Assembly: GCA_045118955.1 (NCBI GenBank)
Contig: JBGVKB010000024.1
Span: forward strand, 1-12,442
DNA from: SFJ001 sp045118955
GTDB taxonomy: Bacteria; Bacillota; Clostridia; Oscillospirales; Ruminococcaceae
Direction: 5' to 3'
Length of the DNA: 12,442 nucleotides
Under the pieces are notes generated by a model that saw only the letters and a program-made list of their open reading frames with translations, made no database searches and was not told the DNA's origin. This document shows positions 6,115 to 12,442 of this stretch, one piece after another; the first letter of the stretch is position 1; the number at the start of each line of letters is the position of its first letter. The translations under genes and the position numbers were made by a program.

Positions 6115-6801
6115 ATGTCCCTGTTGAACCCCGCGAGACTGCTCATCTATGTGCTGCGCGCGCTGTGTATGCTCATCAGCCTGCCCGCCCACGAGGCGGC
6201 GCACGCCCTGTCGGCGCTGGTGCTGGGCGACGACACCGCCCGCAACGAGGGGCGGCTCACCCTGAACCCCTTTGCCCACTTCAATTTGCTGGGCACCCTG
6301 AGCTTCATCCTGCTCGGCATCGGCTGGGCGGACCCGGTGCCGGTGGATCCGCGCCGCTTCCGCAGCGTCAGTCCCCGGGTAGGCATGGCGCTGACCGCCG
6401 CTGCCGGCCCGCTCACCAATCTGCTGCTGGCCTTTGTGTCGGTGGTGGCGTACAAGTTTGTCTACTATCTGGCGCCGGACACGGTGCTGATGGCGTTCGT
6501 GCTGTACTTTTTCAACAATCTGGCGGTGATGAATCTGGCGCTGGCGGCCTTCAACCTGCTGCCGCTGCCCCCCTTTGACGGAAGCCGTCTGTTCAGCCTG
6601 CTGCTGCCCGCCGGGCTGTACCGCAAGAGCATCCAGTACGAGCGGTACATTTTCTTTGTCATTTTCGCGCTGCTGATGCTGGGGGTGATGGACGCGCCCC
6701 TTGCCATGATGCAGAATGCCCTGTGGGATTTTCTGAACTGGTCCACCCGCTTTGTGGAGGTGGTGCTGGGGCTGGCCGGCCCCGTGGGCACTGCTGTATA
6801 A
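6115..6801 (+). CDS. Site-2 protease family protein (peptidase M50)
   Basis: Membrane-embedded zinc metalloprotease of 228 aa. The zinc motif HEAAH (26-30, with Glu27 catalytic) lies in the first hydrophobic helix, and the third zinc ligand, Asp155, is in NLLPLPPFDGSR (147-158), the second family motif. Other hydrophobic stretches at about 58-70, 88-117, 122-147 and 178-196 fit a compact six-helix core with no PDZ or CBS domain, as in the short YwhC-type members. The start ATG at 6115 has AAGGAGG six bases upstream; an in-frame extension to 5938 overlaps the promoter and is rejected. It is first gene of the scpAB operon, a common Firmicute arrangement. Its substrate is unknown. Confidence 0.9.
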   Translation: MSLLNPARLLIYVLRALCMLISLPAHEAAHALSALVLGDDTARNEGRLTLNPFAHFNLLGTLSFILLGIGWADPVPVDPRRFRSVSPRVGMALTAAAGPLTNLLLAFVSVVAYKFVYYLAPDTVLMAFVLYFFNNLAVMNLALAAFNLLPLPPFDGSRLFSLLLPAGLYRKSIQYERYIFFVIFALLMLGVMDAPLAMMQNALWDFLNWSTRFVEVVLGLAGPVGTAV

Positions 6802-6822
6802 GTGAAACGTTTGTGAGGAATT

Positions 6823-7554
6823 ATGGAAGCGATCACCTTTCGGCTAGAGGAGTTTGAAGGCCCTCTGGATCTTCTGCTCTATCTGGTGAGCAAAAATAAA
6901 ATGGATCTGCACGACATCCCCATTCTGGAGCTGATCGAGCAGTACACCGCCATCATCGACCAACTGGAGGAGCGCCGGATGGAGGTGGCCAGCGAGTTCA
7001 TCGAGATGGCCGCTCGTCTGGTGCAGATGAAAAGCTACCTGCTGCTGCCCCGCAGCGAGGAGGCTGAGCGGATGCGCGAGGAGCTGACCGGCGAGCTGAT
7101 CGAGTACAGCACCTGCCGCAAGGTGGCCAAACGGCTGGGCGTCATGGCGTCCAATTCCTTCATGGCGGTGCGCAAGCCCGCCGAGATGGAGCCGGATCAC
7201 ACCTACCTGCACCGCCACGAGGCGTCCCTGCTGCAGCAGGCGTGGTTCAGCCTGATGGGCCGCAGCGTGCGCAAGAAAAAGCCCCGTCAGGAGCAGTTCG
7301 AGCCGCTGGTGGCCGCCCCCTTCGTGTCAGTGGCGAGCCGGGTGGTGTACCTGCTGCGCGGCCTGACCGGCGGCAGCATCCGCCGCCTGCGGCAGATGTT
7401 CCGCCCGGGCGCGGGCCGCAGTGAAACAGTGGCGACCTTTCTGGCGGTGCTGGAACTGATCCGCGCCGGGCGCATCTCCATCGACGAACAGGAAGCGGTG
7501 ACCCTGACCCGCGGCAAGGTGCGGGGCACCAAAGAGGTGACAAAATGGAACTGA
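6823..7554 (+). CDS. scpA: Segregation and condensation protein A
   Basis: Kleisin subunit of the SMC-ScpA-ScpB condensin, which compacts and segregates the chromosome; 243 aa, normal length. The N-terminal domain that contacts the SMC neck is clear (FEGPLDLLLYLVSKNKMDLHDIP then LIEQY), followed by the helix ASEFIEMAARLVQMKSYLLLP. The C-terminal winged helix that contacts the SMC head is near 208-236 (VATFLAVLELIRAGRISID). ATG at 6823 has a TGAGGA site upstream. It lies 21 bases after the peptidase stop and overlaps scpB by 10 bases, so translation of the partners is likely coupled. Confidence 0.96.
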   Translation: MEAITFRLEEFEGPLDLLLYLVSKNKMDLHDIPILELIEQYTAIIDQLEERRMEVASEFIEMAARLVQMKSYLLLPRSEEAERMREELTGELIEYSTCRKVAKRLGVMASNSFMAVRKPAEMEPDHTYLHRHEASLLQQAWFSLMGRSVRKKKPRQEQFEPLVAAPFVSVASRVVYLLRGLTGGSIRRLRQMFRPGAGRSETVATFLAVLELIRAGRISIDEQEAVTLTRGKVRGTKEVTKWN

Positions 7555-8117
7555 AGCAATATCAGGGCGCGCTGGAGGCGATGCTGTTCGCCCATGCGGA
7601 GCCTATCAGCAGCGCCCGGCTGGCCGAGGTGCTGGAGATCGAGGAACCGGTGGTGGAGCGGCTGCTGCTCAACCTGAGCGGCGAGCTGATGGAGGACGAC
7701 CGGGGTCTGACCCTGCTCCATCTGGAGGACCGCTGGCAGCTTGCCACCAAGAACGAGTATGCGCCCTATGTGAAGCGGGTGCTGGACACCCGCCGCAACA
7801 CCCCGCTGAGCCAGGCCGCGCTGGAGGTGCTGGCGGTGATCGCCTACAACCAGCCGGTCAGCCGCAGCTTCATCGATCAGGTGCGCGGCGTGGATTCCTC
7901 CTCGGTGGTGTCCGGCCTGCTGGAAAAGGGGCTGATCACCGAGGCGGGACGTCTGGATCTGCCCGGCCGTCCGGTGAGCTTTGCCACCACCGATGTATTT
8001 CTGCGGGCGTTCGGCCTGTCCAGCCTGAGCCAGCTTCCCAGCCTGCACGGCGATGACCTGCCGCTGGAGGAGCTGGTCAAGACCGGTCTGCCCCCGCTGG
8101 AAGGGGAGGAGGGCTGA
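7545..8117 (+). CDS. scpB: Segregation and condensation protein B
   Basis: ScpB, 190 aa, forms a dimer of tandem winged-helix proteins that binds the middle of ScpA in the condensin complex. Characteristic are EAMLFAHAEPIS near the N terminus, the conserved core LSQAALEVLAVIAYNQPVSR (86-105), the linker RGVDSSSVV, and GLITEAGRLDLPGRP followed by YtxH-like TTDVFLRAFGL. The start at 7545 lies inside scpA and has GAGG seven bases upstream (7534-7537). Its stop is three bases before the next gene. Confidence 0.96.
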   Translation: MELKQYQGALEAMLFAHAEPISSARLAEVLEIEEPVVERLLLNLSGELMEDDRGLTLLHLEDRWQLATKNEYAPYVKRVLDTRRNTPLSQAALEVLAVIAYNQPVSRSFIDQVRGVDSSSVVSGLLEKGLITEAGRLDLPGRPVSFATTDVFLRAFGLSSLSQLPSLHGDDLPLEELVKTGLPPLEGEEG

Positions 8118-8120
8118 GCC

Positions 8121-8825
8121 ATGCCGGCGGTTTTGTGGACCGTTGCAAAGGTACTGCTGATCCTGCTGGCCGCGGTGCTGGGGCTGGTGCTTTTTGTGCT
8201 GCTCATCCCCGTCACAGTGGGGCTGCAGTCAGAAAGCGGGGCGTTCCGGGTCTGGCTGCGGCTGTGGTTCGTAAAGTTCGGGGTGTTCCCGGTGCCCCCT
8301 TGGCTGCAGAAGCTCATCGACCGCTTCGGCGGCGGTGAAAAAAAGGAGAAGCCCCCAAAAGAAAAAAAGCCGAAGACCGAGCCTGTTAAGGCGGCTGCGC
8401 GGCAGTCCTCGCCCCTGCAAAAGCTGCTGGAGCTGCTGGAAAAGATACGGCTCATCGCGGCGAACGCGGGATGGTTTTTGAAGAGGGTCTTCTGGTCGCT
8501 GCGCATCCGCCACATCCGGGTGCTGGTGCCGGTGGGCGGCGAGGACGTGGCCAAGGTGGGCATCCAATGCGGGCGCGTCCACGCGGCGCTGGGCGCGGCG
8601 CTGGGGGTGCTGCAGAACTACTTCAGGATGCAGTTCGATCAGCTCTATGTGGAGCCGGATTTCACCGGGCAGAGCCGTCAAAAACCGGTGTTCGCCTGTG
8701 AGATCACTGCCCACGGTATCTCCATTGTCATCGCGGCGGCGGTGGTGCTGGTGCGGCTGGTGCGCGAGGGCTTTTTTGACGGACCGCAAAGGCAGGATGC
8801 CCTTGCAAAAAAGCGCAGTATATGA
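8121..8825 (+). CDS. DUF2953 domain-containing protein (YtfI-like)
   Basis: Membrane-anchored protein of 234 aa and unknown function, related to B. subtilis YtfI. Residues 5-33 form an N-terminal membrane helix. A K/E/P-rich linker lies at about 72-90. The conserved DUF2953 region follows at about 128-182, with VPVGGEDVAKVGIQCGR, a hydrophobic ALGAALGVLQN and ending VEPDF. A second hydrophobic stretch at 199-214 may be a second membrane segment. The start has GGGAGGAGG upstream and lies three bases after scpB. It precedes gerW, as ytfI precedes ytfJ in Bacillus, which suggests linked functions. Confidence 0.85.
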   Translation: MPAVLWTVAKVLLILLAAVLGLVLFVLLIPVTVGLQSESGAFRVWLRLWFVKFGVFPVPPWLQKLIDRFGGGEKKEKPPKEKKPKTEPVKAAARQSSPLQKLLELLEKIRLIAANAGWFLKRVFWSLRIRHIRVLVPVGGEDVAKVGIQCGRVHAALGAALGVLQNYFRMQFDQLYVEPDFTGQSRQKPVFACEITAHGISIVIAAAVVLVRLVREGFFDGPQRQDALAKKRSI

Positions 8826-8832
8826 TTATAAT
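8803..8832 (+). promoter_or_regulatory. Internal promoter for gerW
   Basis: TTGCAA (8803-8808) and a perfect TATAAT (8827-8832) are spaced by 18 bases, straddling the end of the DUF2953 gene. A start near 8839 would leave about 50 bases to the gerW ATG. Confidence 0.6.
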
Positions 8833-8889
8833 GGTATCAGCGGTACTGCCGCTGTGTGACCGATATCGAACCAAGGGAGGACAAACCTT

Positions 8890-9309
8890 ATGGCAGAACA
8901 TGCGATCAACGGCCTGATGGGCGTTACCATGGACAAGATCCGCGAGCTGGTGGATTCCAACACCATCATCGGCAACCCCATCAACATGGACGGCGGCGTC
9001 ACCATCCTGCCCGTGTCCAAGGTGACCTTCGGTGTGGCCACCGGCGGCTCTGATTTTTCCGGCAAGGGCAACAAGGACCTGTTCGGCGGCGGCACCGGTG
9101 CCGGCGTCACCGTTTCTCCGGTGGCGTTTCTGGTGGTGAAGGGCGGCAACGTGCGCACCATCCAGCTGGCGGATGCCAACAACAGTTTGGAGCGGGCCAT
9201 CACCATGCTGCCCGAGCTGGTGGACAAGCTGGGCGAGCTGCTGCGCAAGGAGAAGCCCGCCGACCCCGCGGTGGAGTACACCGTGGAGCAGCCTCCTGTT
9301 GAGGCGTGA
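8890..9309 (+). CDS. gerW: GerW family (YtfJ) sporulation-associated protein
   Basis: GerW/YtfJ family protein of 139 aa, close to the usual length. The family core is complete: MDKIRELVDSNTIIGNPI (14-31), TILPVSKVTFGVATGGSDF (38-56), a Gly-rich GGGTGAGVTVSPVAFLV (66-82), and a C-terminal helix with LPELVDKLGELL. In Bacillus the protein is made in sporulation and needed for normal spore germination; homologs also occur in gut clostridia not known to sporulate, so the role here is open. GGGAGGA lies upstream of the ATG. It is followed by a terminator at 9329-9363. Confidence 0.93.
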   Translation: MAEHAINGLMGVTMDKIRELVDSNTIIGNPINMDGGVTILPVSKVTFGVATGGSDFSGKGNKDLFGGGTGAGVTVSPVAFLVVKGGNVRTIQLADANNSLERAITMLPELVDKLGELLRKEKPADPAVEYTVEQPPVEA

Positions 9310-9328
9310 CAGGCAAACATCATCGACC

Positions 9329-9363
9329 GGGGCACAGCGGCCGCGCTGCCGCCCCTGTTTTTT
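9329..9363 (+). terminator. Rho-independent terminator after gerW
   Basis: GGGGC (9329-9333) pairs with GCCCC (9351-9355) and CAGCG (9335-9339) with CGCTG (9344-9348) around a four-base loop, with a small internal loop. It is followed by TGTTTTTT. It ends 20 bases before the rluB start, so rluB must rely on read-through or on a promoter I do not see. Confidence 0.75.
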
Positions 9364-9383
9364 GTAAAAGGATTTGGAGGATT

Positions 9384-10226
9384 ATGGCACAGGAACGCAT
9401 TCAGAAGGTGATGGCCGAGCAGGGGCTCTGCTCCCGCCGCGCCGCGGAACAGATCATTGAGGAGGGCCGTGTCAAGGTGAACGGCCACCCCGTCAAGCTC
9501 GGCGACAAGATGGATCCCCATCAGGACATCCTCTCGGTGGATGGCCAGCGGGTCTACATCGAGCGCAAGCGCGAATTCTACTACTATATGCTCAACAAGC
9601 CCCGGGGCTTCGTGACCACCACCAGCGACGAGCTGGGCCGCAAGACGGTCATGGATCTGATGAAGGACGTGCCGGTCCGGGTGTTCCCGGTGGGCCGTCT
9701 GGACAAGGACAGCGAGGGTCTGCTGCTGCTGACCAACGACGGCAGCTTTGCCAACCTGATGATGCACCCCTCCCACGGTGTCAGCAAGCTGTACCGTGTG
9801 ACCGTGCGCCCCCGCGCCACCGAGGAGCAGGTGGTGGCCCTGAGCAAGGGCGTGACGCTGGACGATGGCACCGTCACCCAGCCCGCGGTGATCAACGTGG
9901 TGGTGGACGAGCCGGAGCGCACCGTGATGGAGATGACCATCCGCGAGGGCAAGAACCGCGAGATCCGCCGTATGTGCGAGGCGGTGGGGCTGGAGGTCAT
10001 CCGCCTGCGCCGCAACGCCATGGGCGCTGTGAAGCTGGGGATGCTGCAGCCCGGCGAGTACCGCGAGCTGGCCAAGAGCGAGCTGAATGCTCTGCGCGCC
10101 GCCGCTCAGCGCGGCGTGGGCCGGGCACGCACCGAGGCCGCCGCGAAGCCCGCCGGCGGGGCGCGCAAACCCGCAAACGGGGCTGCCCGGCGCCCCGGCG
10201 GTCCCAAACAGGGCCGCAAGGGTTGA
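9384..10226 (+). CDS. rluB: Pseudouridine synthase (RsuA/RluB family)
   Basis: Isomerises uridine to pseudouridine in 23S rRNA (RluB/RsuA family), 280 aa. An N-terminal S4 RNA-binding domain covers about residues 1-60 (RIQKVMAEQGLCSRRAAEQII, EEGRVKVNG). The catalytic motif GRLDKDSEGLLLLTNDG holds the nucleophile Asp107. The later family motif EGKNREIRRMCEAVG (188-202) is intact. Residues 239-280 are an Ala/Gly/Pro/Arg/Lys-rich basic tail of low complexity, absent from the catalytic core. ATG at 9384 has TTGGAGG upstream; a longer reading from 9306 runs through the terminator. Position after scpAB and gerW is usual in Firmicutes. Confidence 0.93.
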   Translation: MAQERIQKVMAEQGLCSRRAAEQIIEEGRVKVNGHPVKLGDKMDPHQDILSVDGQRVYIERKREFYYYMLNKPRGFVTTTSDELGRKTVMDLMKDVPVRVFPVGRLDKDSEGLLLLTNDGSFANLMMHPSHGVSKLYRVTVRPRATEEQVVALSKGVTLDDGTVTQPAVINVVVDEPERTVMEMTIREGKNREIRRMCEAVGLEVIRLRRNAMGAVKLGMLQPGEYRELAKSELNALRAAAQRGVGRARTEAAAKPAGGARKPANGAARRPGGPKQGRKG

Positions 10227-10245
10227 GGAAACGTGAGTTTTTGTG

Positions 10246-10274
10246 AAGGAAGGGCGTTTTTTCTCCCTTTTTTT
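10246..10274 (+). terminator. Weak terminator after rluB
   Basis: AAGGG (10250-10254) pairs with CCCTT (10265-10269) across a 10-base loop, extendable by G-T and A-T pairs, and runs into a T7 tract. The stem is weak, so the call is tentative. Confidence 0.45.
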
Positions 10275-10285
10275 CGCGAAAACTC

Positions 10286-10314
10286 TTGTGAGGTTTTTTC
10301 TAAAATAGTATAAT
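10286..10314 (+). promoter_or_regulatory. Promoter of the biotin carboxyltransferase operon
   Basis: TTGTGA (10286-10291) and a perfect TATAAT (10309-10314) are spaced by 17 bases in an A/T-rich stretch. The predicted start near 10321 leaves a short leader of about 30 bases with an AGGAGG site. Confidence 0.8.
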
Positions 10315-10352
10315 GTAACCAACTTTGAATTTGGATTTTAGGAGGGCTGTTC

Positions 10353-11669
10353 ATGGCTTCTAACAAGCTTGGCAAGAACGACATTCTTGCCGCATTCTTC
10401 GACGAAGGGTCCTACACTGCGCTGTTTGCGGACGGCGCGGTCAACGCTGCCTTCGGCTGCACCGGCGGCCAGCCGGCTTACGCCGTCTGCCAGTGTGGTG
10501 AGGCGGTCGCCGCAAAGGACGTGGAGAAGATCGTCACCATTCTGGAGATGGCCGCTAAGACCGGCAATCCCGTGGTGACCTTCTATGACTCCGTGGGTGC
10601 CAAGCTGGAGGAAGGCCTGGACATTCTGGCTGCCAACACCAAGCTGGCCTCTGCCATTGCTAAGATCTCCGGCGTCGTGCCCCAGGTGGCCGTCGTTCTG
10701 GGCGTCTGCGGCGGCAGCGCTGCTCTGGCCGCCGCCAGCGCCGATGTGTGCGTGATGGCTGAGGATGCTGAGCTGTTCTTCACCGCTCCCGTCAACAGCG
10801 CTGTTGCCGGCGATGAGGTCGAGGGTGCCGGCAGCGCCGCTCTGGCCGCCAAGGCCGGTGTGGCCACCATCGTGGCGGAGGATGCCATTGCCGAGGCTGC
10901 CAAGCTGGTGGCTCTGCTGCCCGCCAACAATCTGGCCGGCCCCGCCCTGTTTGACGCCGAGGCTCCCAAGGCTGCGTTCCCCGCCCAGTACAAGGCCGCC
11001 GATGCCGCCGCCGCTCTGGCTGACGAGGGCAGCCTGGTGGAGCTGTACGCCGCCTTCGGCGAGAACGTCTACACCGCTCTGGGCACCGTCAACGGCATCG
11101 CCGTGGGCATCGCCGCCACCGAGCCTGCCGGCCTGTGCCACAGCTGCGTGTCCAAGCTGGCCCGCTTTGTGCGCCTGTGCGATGCCTTCAGTATCCCTGT
11201 TGTGACCGTGGTCAACAGCGAGGGCTTCATCCCCAGCGTGTCCGACGATGTGGCTGGCGGCATCCGTGAGGCTGCCCGCCTGACCGCCACCTACGCTGAT
11301 GCCACCACCGCCAAGGTCGCTGTGGTCGCCGGCAAGGCCGCCGGTCCTGTCTACACCGCTCTGTGCAACGCTGACGTGGTCATCGCCATGGAGAAGGGCG
11401 TCATCGCCCCCGTGGATCCCACCGTCGCTGTTACCGTCCTGTACAAGGATGAGATCGACGCCGCTCCCAGCATTCCCGCCGCCACCCAGGCCAAGGCTGC
11501 TGCCTACGCCAAGGATGTGTGCGGTGCTCAGGCTGCCATCGAGGCCGGTCTGGCCACCTTCGCTGCGGATACCGCTTCCGTGCGCGGTCTGCTGGTTGCC
11601 GGTCTGGACATGATGGCCAACAAGCGCGTGCAGCGCCTGCCCAAGAAGCATGGCGACATGGCTCTGTGA
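10353..11669 (+). CDS. Acyl-CoA carboxyltransferase homolog (transcarboxylase 12S / MmdA-like)
   Basis: A 438-residue member of the crotonase-fold carboxyltransferase family, which moves CO2 between an acyl-CoA and carboxybiotin. N-terminal half: DILAAFFDEGSY (10-21), FYDSVGAKLEEG (77-88) and GVVPQVAVVLGVCGGSAAL (107-125), matching the usual DSGGAR, GVIPQ and AGG loops. C-terminal half: KLARFVRLCDAFSIPVVTVV (268-287) and GFIPS. The family ending is KKHGDMAL. It is shorter than the usual 500 or more residues: the region around the first CoA loop is reduced, and one Gly of DSGGAR is Val here. GCT/GCC-biased codons suggest high expression. The AGGAGG upstream fixes the ATG. It is first in an operon with a biotin carrier and a 5S-like subunit. 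The acyl-CoA substrate is unknown. Confidence 0.82.
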   Translation: MASNKLGKNDILAAFFDEGSYTALFADGAVNAAFGCTGGQPAYAVCQCGEAVAAKDVEKIVTILEMAAKTGNPVVTFYDSVGAKLEEGLDILAANTKLASAIAKISGVVPQVAVVLGVCGGSAALAAASADVCVMAEDAELFFTAPVNSAVAGDEVEGAGSAALAAKAGVATIVAEDAIAEAAKLVALLPANNLAGPALFDAEAPKAAFPAQYKAADAAAALADEGSLVELYAAFGENVYTALGTVNGIAVGIAATEPAGLCHSCVSKLARFVRLCDAFSIPVVTVVNSEGFIPSVSDDVAGGIREAARLTATYADATTAKVAVVAGKAAGPVYTALCNADVVIAMEKGVIAPVDPTVAVTVLYKDEIDAAPSIPAATQAKAAAYAKDVCGAQAAIEAGLATFAADTASVRGLLVAGLDMMANKRVQRLPKKHGDMAL

Positions 11670-11716
11670 ATAGATCGATCAAATAACGATACATAAAGAT
11701 TTTAGGAGGAACTAAC

Positions 11717-12148
11717 ATGAAGTACTTCAACATCACCGTCAATGGCGTCGCTTACAACGTTACCGTCGAGGAGACCGTCGCTGGCGCTGCTCCTGTGGCT
11801 GCTCCCGCTCCCGTGGCCGCTCCTGCTCCTGTGGCTGCTCCCGCTCCCGTGGCCGCTCCTGCTCCTGTGGCTGCTCCCGCCCCCGTGGCCGCTCCTGCTC
11901 CCGCCGCTGCTCCCGCTGCTGCTCCTGCTGCCGGCTCCGTGCAGGTCAATGCTCCCATGCCCGGCAACATCCTGGACGTGAAGGTCGCCCCCGGCGCCGC
12001 TGTTCAGGCCGGTGACATTCTGGTCATCCTGGAGGCCATGAAGATGGAGAACGAGATCGTTGCTCCTCAGGACGGCACCGTTGCTTCTGTGGCCGTCAGC
12101 AAGGGCGCTGTGGTCAACACCGGCGATCTGCTGGTCTCCATGAACTAA
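11717..12148 (+). CDS. Biotin carboxyl carrier protein (transcarboxylase 1.3S / decarboxylase gamma-like)
   Basis: Mobile biotin carrier of 143 aa that shuttles CO2 between the two carboxyltransferase partners. The N-terminal anchor MKYFNITVNGVAYNVTVEE (1-19) binds the partner subunits in such proteins. Residues 25-72 are a flexible Ala/Pro/Val linker containing six APVAAP units. The biotinyl domain fills 74-143, with EAMKMEN (106-112) and Lys109 as the biotin site, plus the PMPGNI hairpin. It needs biotin ligase for activity. AGGAGG (in 11704-11709) precedes the ATG. It lies 47 bases after the 12S-like gene and 34 bases before the 5S-like gene. Confidence 0.93.
   Translation: MKYFNITVNGVAYNVTVEETVAGAAPVAAPAPVAAPAPVAAPAPVAAPAPVAAPAPVAAPAPAAAPAAAPAAGSVQVNAPMPGNILDVKVAPGAAVQAGDILVILEAMKMENEIVAPQDGTVASVAVSKGAVVNTGDLLVSMN
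11789..11896 (+). repeat. In-frame tandem repeat in the biotin carrier linker
   Basis: Six 18-base units encode APVAAP. Two codon versions alternate, so the DNA is three 36-base copies, identical except for one synonymous change (GCC for GCT in the last). Such near-identical copies suggest recent slippage or recombination and predict length variation. Confidence 0.9.
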
Positions 12149-12182
12149 GACGTTCCCAAGACTGTTTAACGAGGTGATGACA

Positions 12183-12442
12183 TTGGCTAAACCCGTCAAG
12201 ATTACTGAGGTCGTCCTGCGCGATGCCCATCAGTCCCTGCTGGCCACCCGTATGACCACCGACGAGATGCGCCCCATCCTGCGTGCCATGGATGACGTGG
12301 GCTACTACTCCGTCGAGTGCTGGGGCGGCGCCACCTTTGACTCCTGCATCCGCTTCCTGGACGAGGATCCGTGGGAGCGTCTGCGCACTCTGCGCAAGGA
12401 GATGCCCAACACCAAGCTGCAGATGCTGTTCCGCGGCCAGAA
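12183..12442 (+). CDS. Pyruvate/oxaloacetate carboxyltransferase subunit (transcarboxylase 5S / OadA-like), partial
   Basis: N-terminal 86 residues of a TIM-barrel carboxyltransferase of the HMGL-like family, which exchanges CO2 between carboxybiotin and pyruvate/oxaloacetate. The sequence opens with KITEVVLRDAHQSLLATRM, where RDAHQS holds the first metal and substrate ligands. It continues with VECWGGATFDSCIRFLDEDPWERL, typical of OadA, pyruvate carboxylase subunit B and transcarboxylase 5S. The gene runs off the right edge, so whether it also carries its own biotin domain is not known. TTG at 12183 is chosen as start: GAGGTGAT lies eight bases upstream, while an in-frame ATG at 12177 overlaps that site. 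Confidence 0.92.
   Translation, partial: MAKPVKITEVVLRDAHQSLLATRMTTDEMRPILRAMDDVGYYSVECWGGATFDSCIRFLDEDPWERLRTLRKEMPNTKLQMLFRGQ

Noticed and set aside
8826..10322. Long open frame on the minus strand (about 498 codons) opposite gerW and rluB
   Set aside because: It is the mirror of well-identified plus-strand genes with G/C-rich third positions, has Gly/His/Gln-rich low-complexity content, no ribosome binding site and no family resemblance.
10338..11651. Long open frame on the minus strand (about 437 codons) opposite the 12S-like gene
   Set aside because: The plus-strand frame has clear carboxyltransferase motifs, promoter and Shine-Dalgarno; the antisense product is a Gly/His/Gln-rich by-product of Ala codons.
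11789..11896. Possible CRISPR-like array
   Set aside because: The repeats are contiguous, have no unique spacers and encode an in-frame Ala/Pro linker of a biotin carrier.

Overview
The window looks like chromosome of a high-GC Firmicute of the gut Oscillospiraceae/Ruminococcaceae type (Faecalibacterium, Gemmiger or Subdoligranulum-like). This rests on strong G/C preference at third codon positions, AGGAGG-type ribosome binding sites, TTGNNN-17-TATAAT promoters, a GerW sporulation-type protein, a DUF4250 protein, and the Firmicute order M50 peptidase-scpA-scpB-DUF2953-gerW-rluB. The genus is inference. The window holds ordinary housekeeping and metabolic genes; I see no insertion sequence, prophage, CRISPR array, tRNA or rRNA.

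Region 1 (1-2112, minus strand) is a polar amino acid ABC importer. It reads promoter, lipoprotein binding protein, a terminator-like hairpin, permease, then the ATPase, which runs off the left edge. Region 2 (2191-4387) is a divergent pair: an AraC-family regulator (minus) and a 12-helix MFS transporter (plus). Their shared intergenic region carries a perfect 10-7-10 inverted repeat next to a TATAAT box. A two-way terminator at about 4390-4447 separates the transporter from a convergent esterase.

Region 3 (4472-5696, minus) holds rpmB (zinc-type L28) with its own terminator, then a DUF4250 protein and an alpha/beta-hydrolase esterase. Upstream of rpmB (5697-6114) is a gene-free stretch of about 420 bases. 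It has two minus-strand promoters, a possible structured RNA between them, and the plus-strand promoter of the next operon. Region 4 (6115-10226, plus) is a site-2 protease-type peptidase, the condensin partners ScpA and ScpB, DUF2953, GerW and the pseudouridine synthase RluB. An extra promoter lies just before gerW and a terminator just after it.

Region 5 (10286-12442, plus) is the most interesting part metabolically. A strong promoter drives an acyl-CoA carboxyltransferase homolog of unusual, shortened form, then a biotin carrier protein with a tandem-repeat Ala/Pro linker, then a pyruvate/oxaloacetate carboxyltransferase cut by the right edge. The order 12S-like, 1.3S-like, 5S-like matches transcarboxylase, in which carboxybiotin shuttles CO2 between an acyl-CoA and pyruvate/oxaloacetate without ATP. 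A decarboxylase pump remains possible because the downstream genes are not visible.
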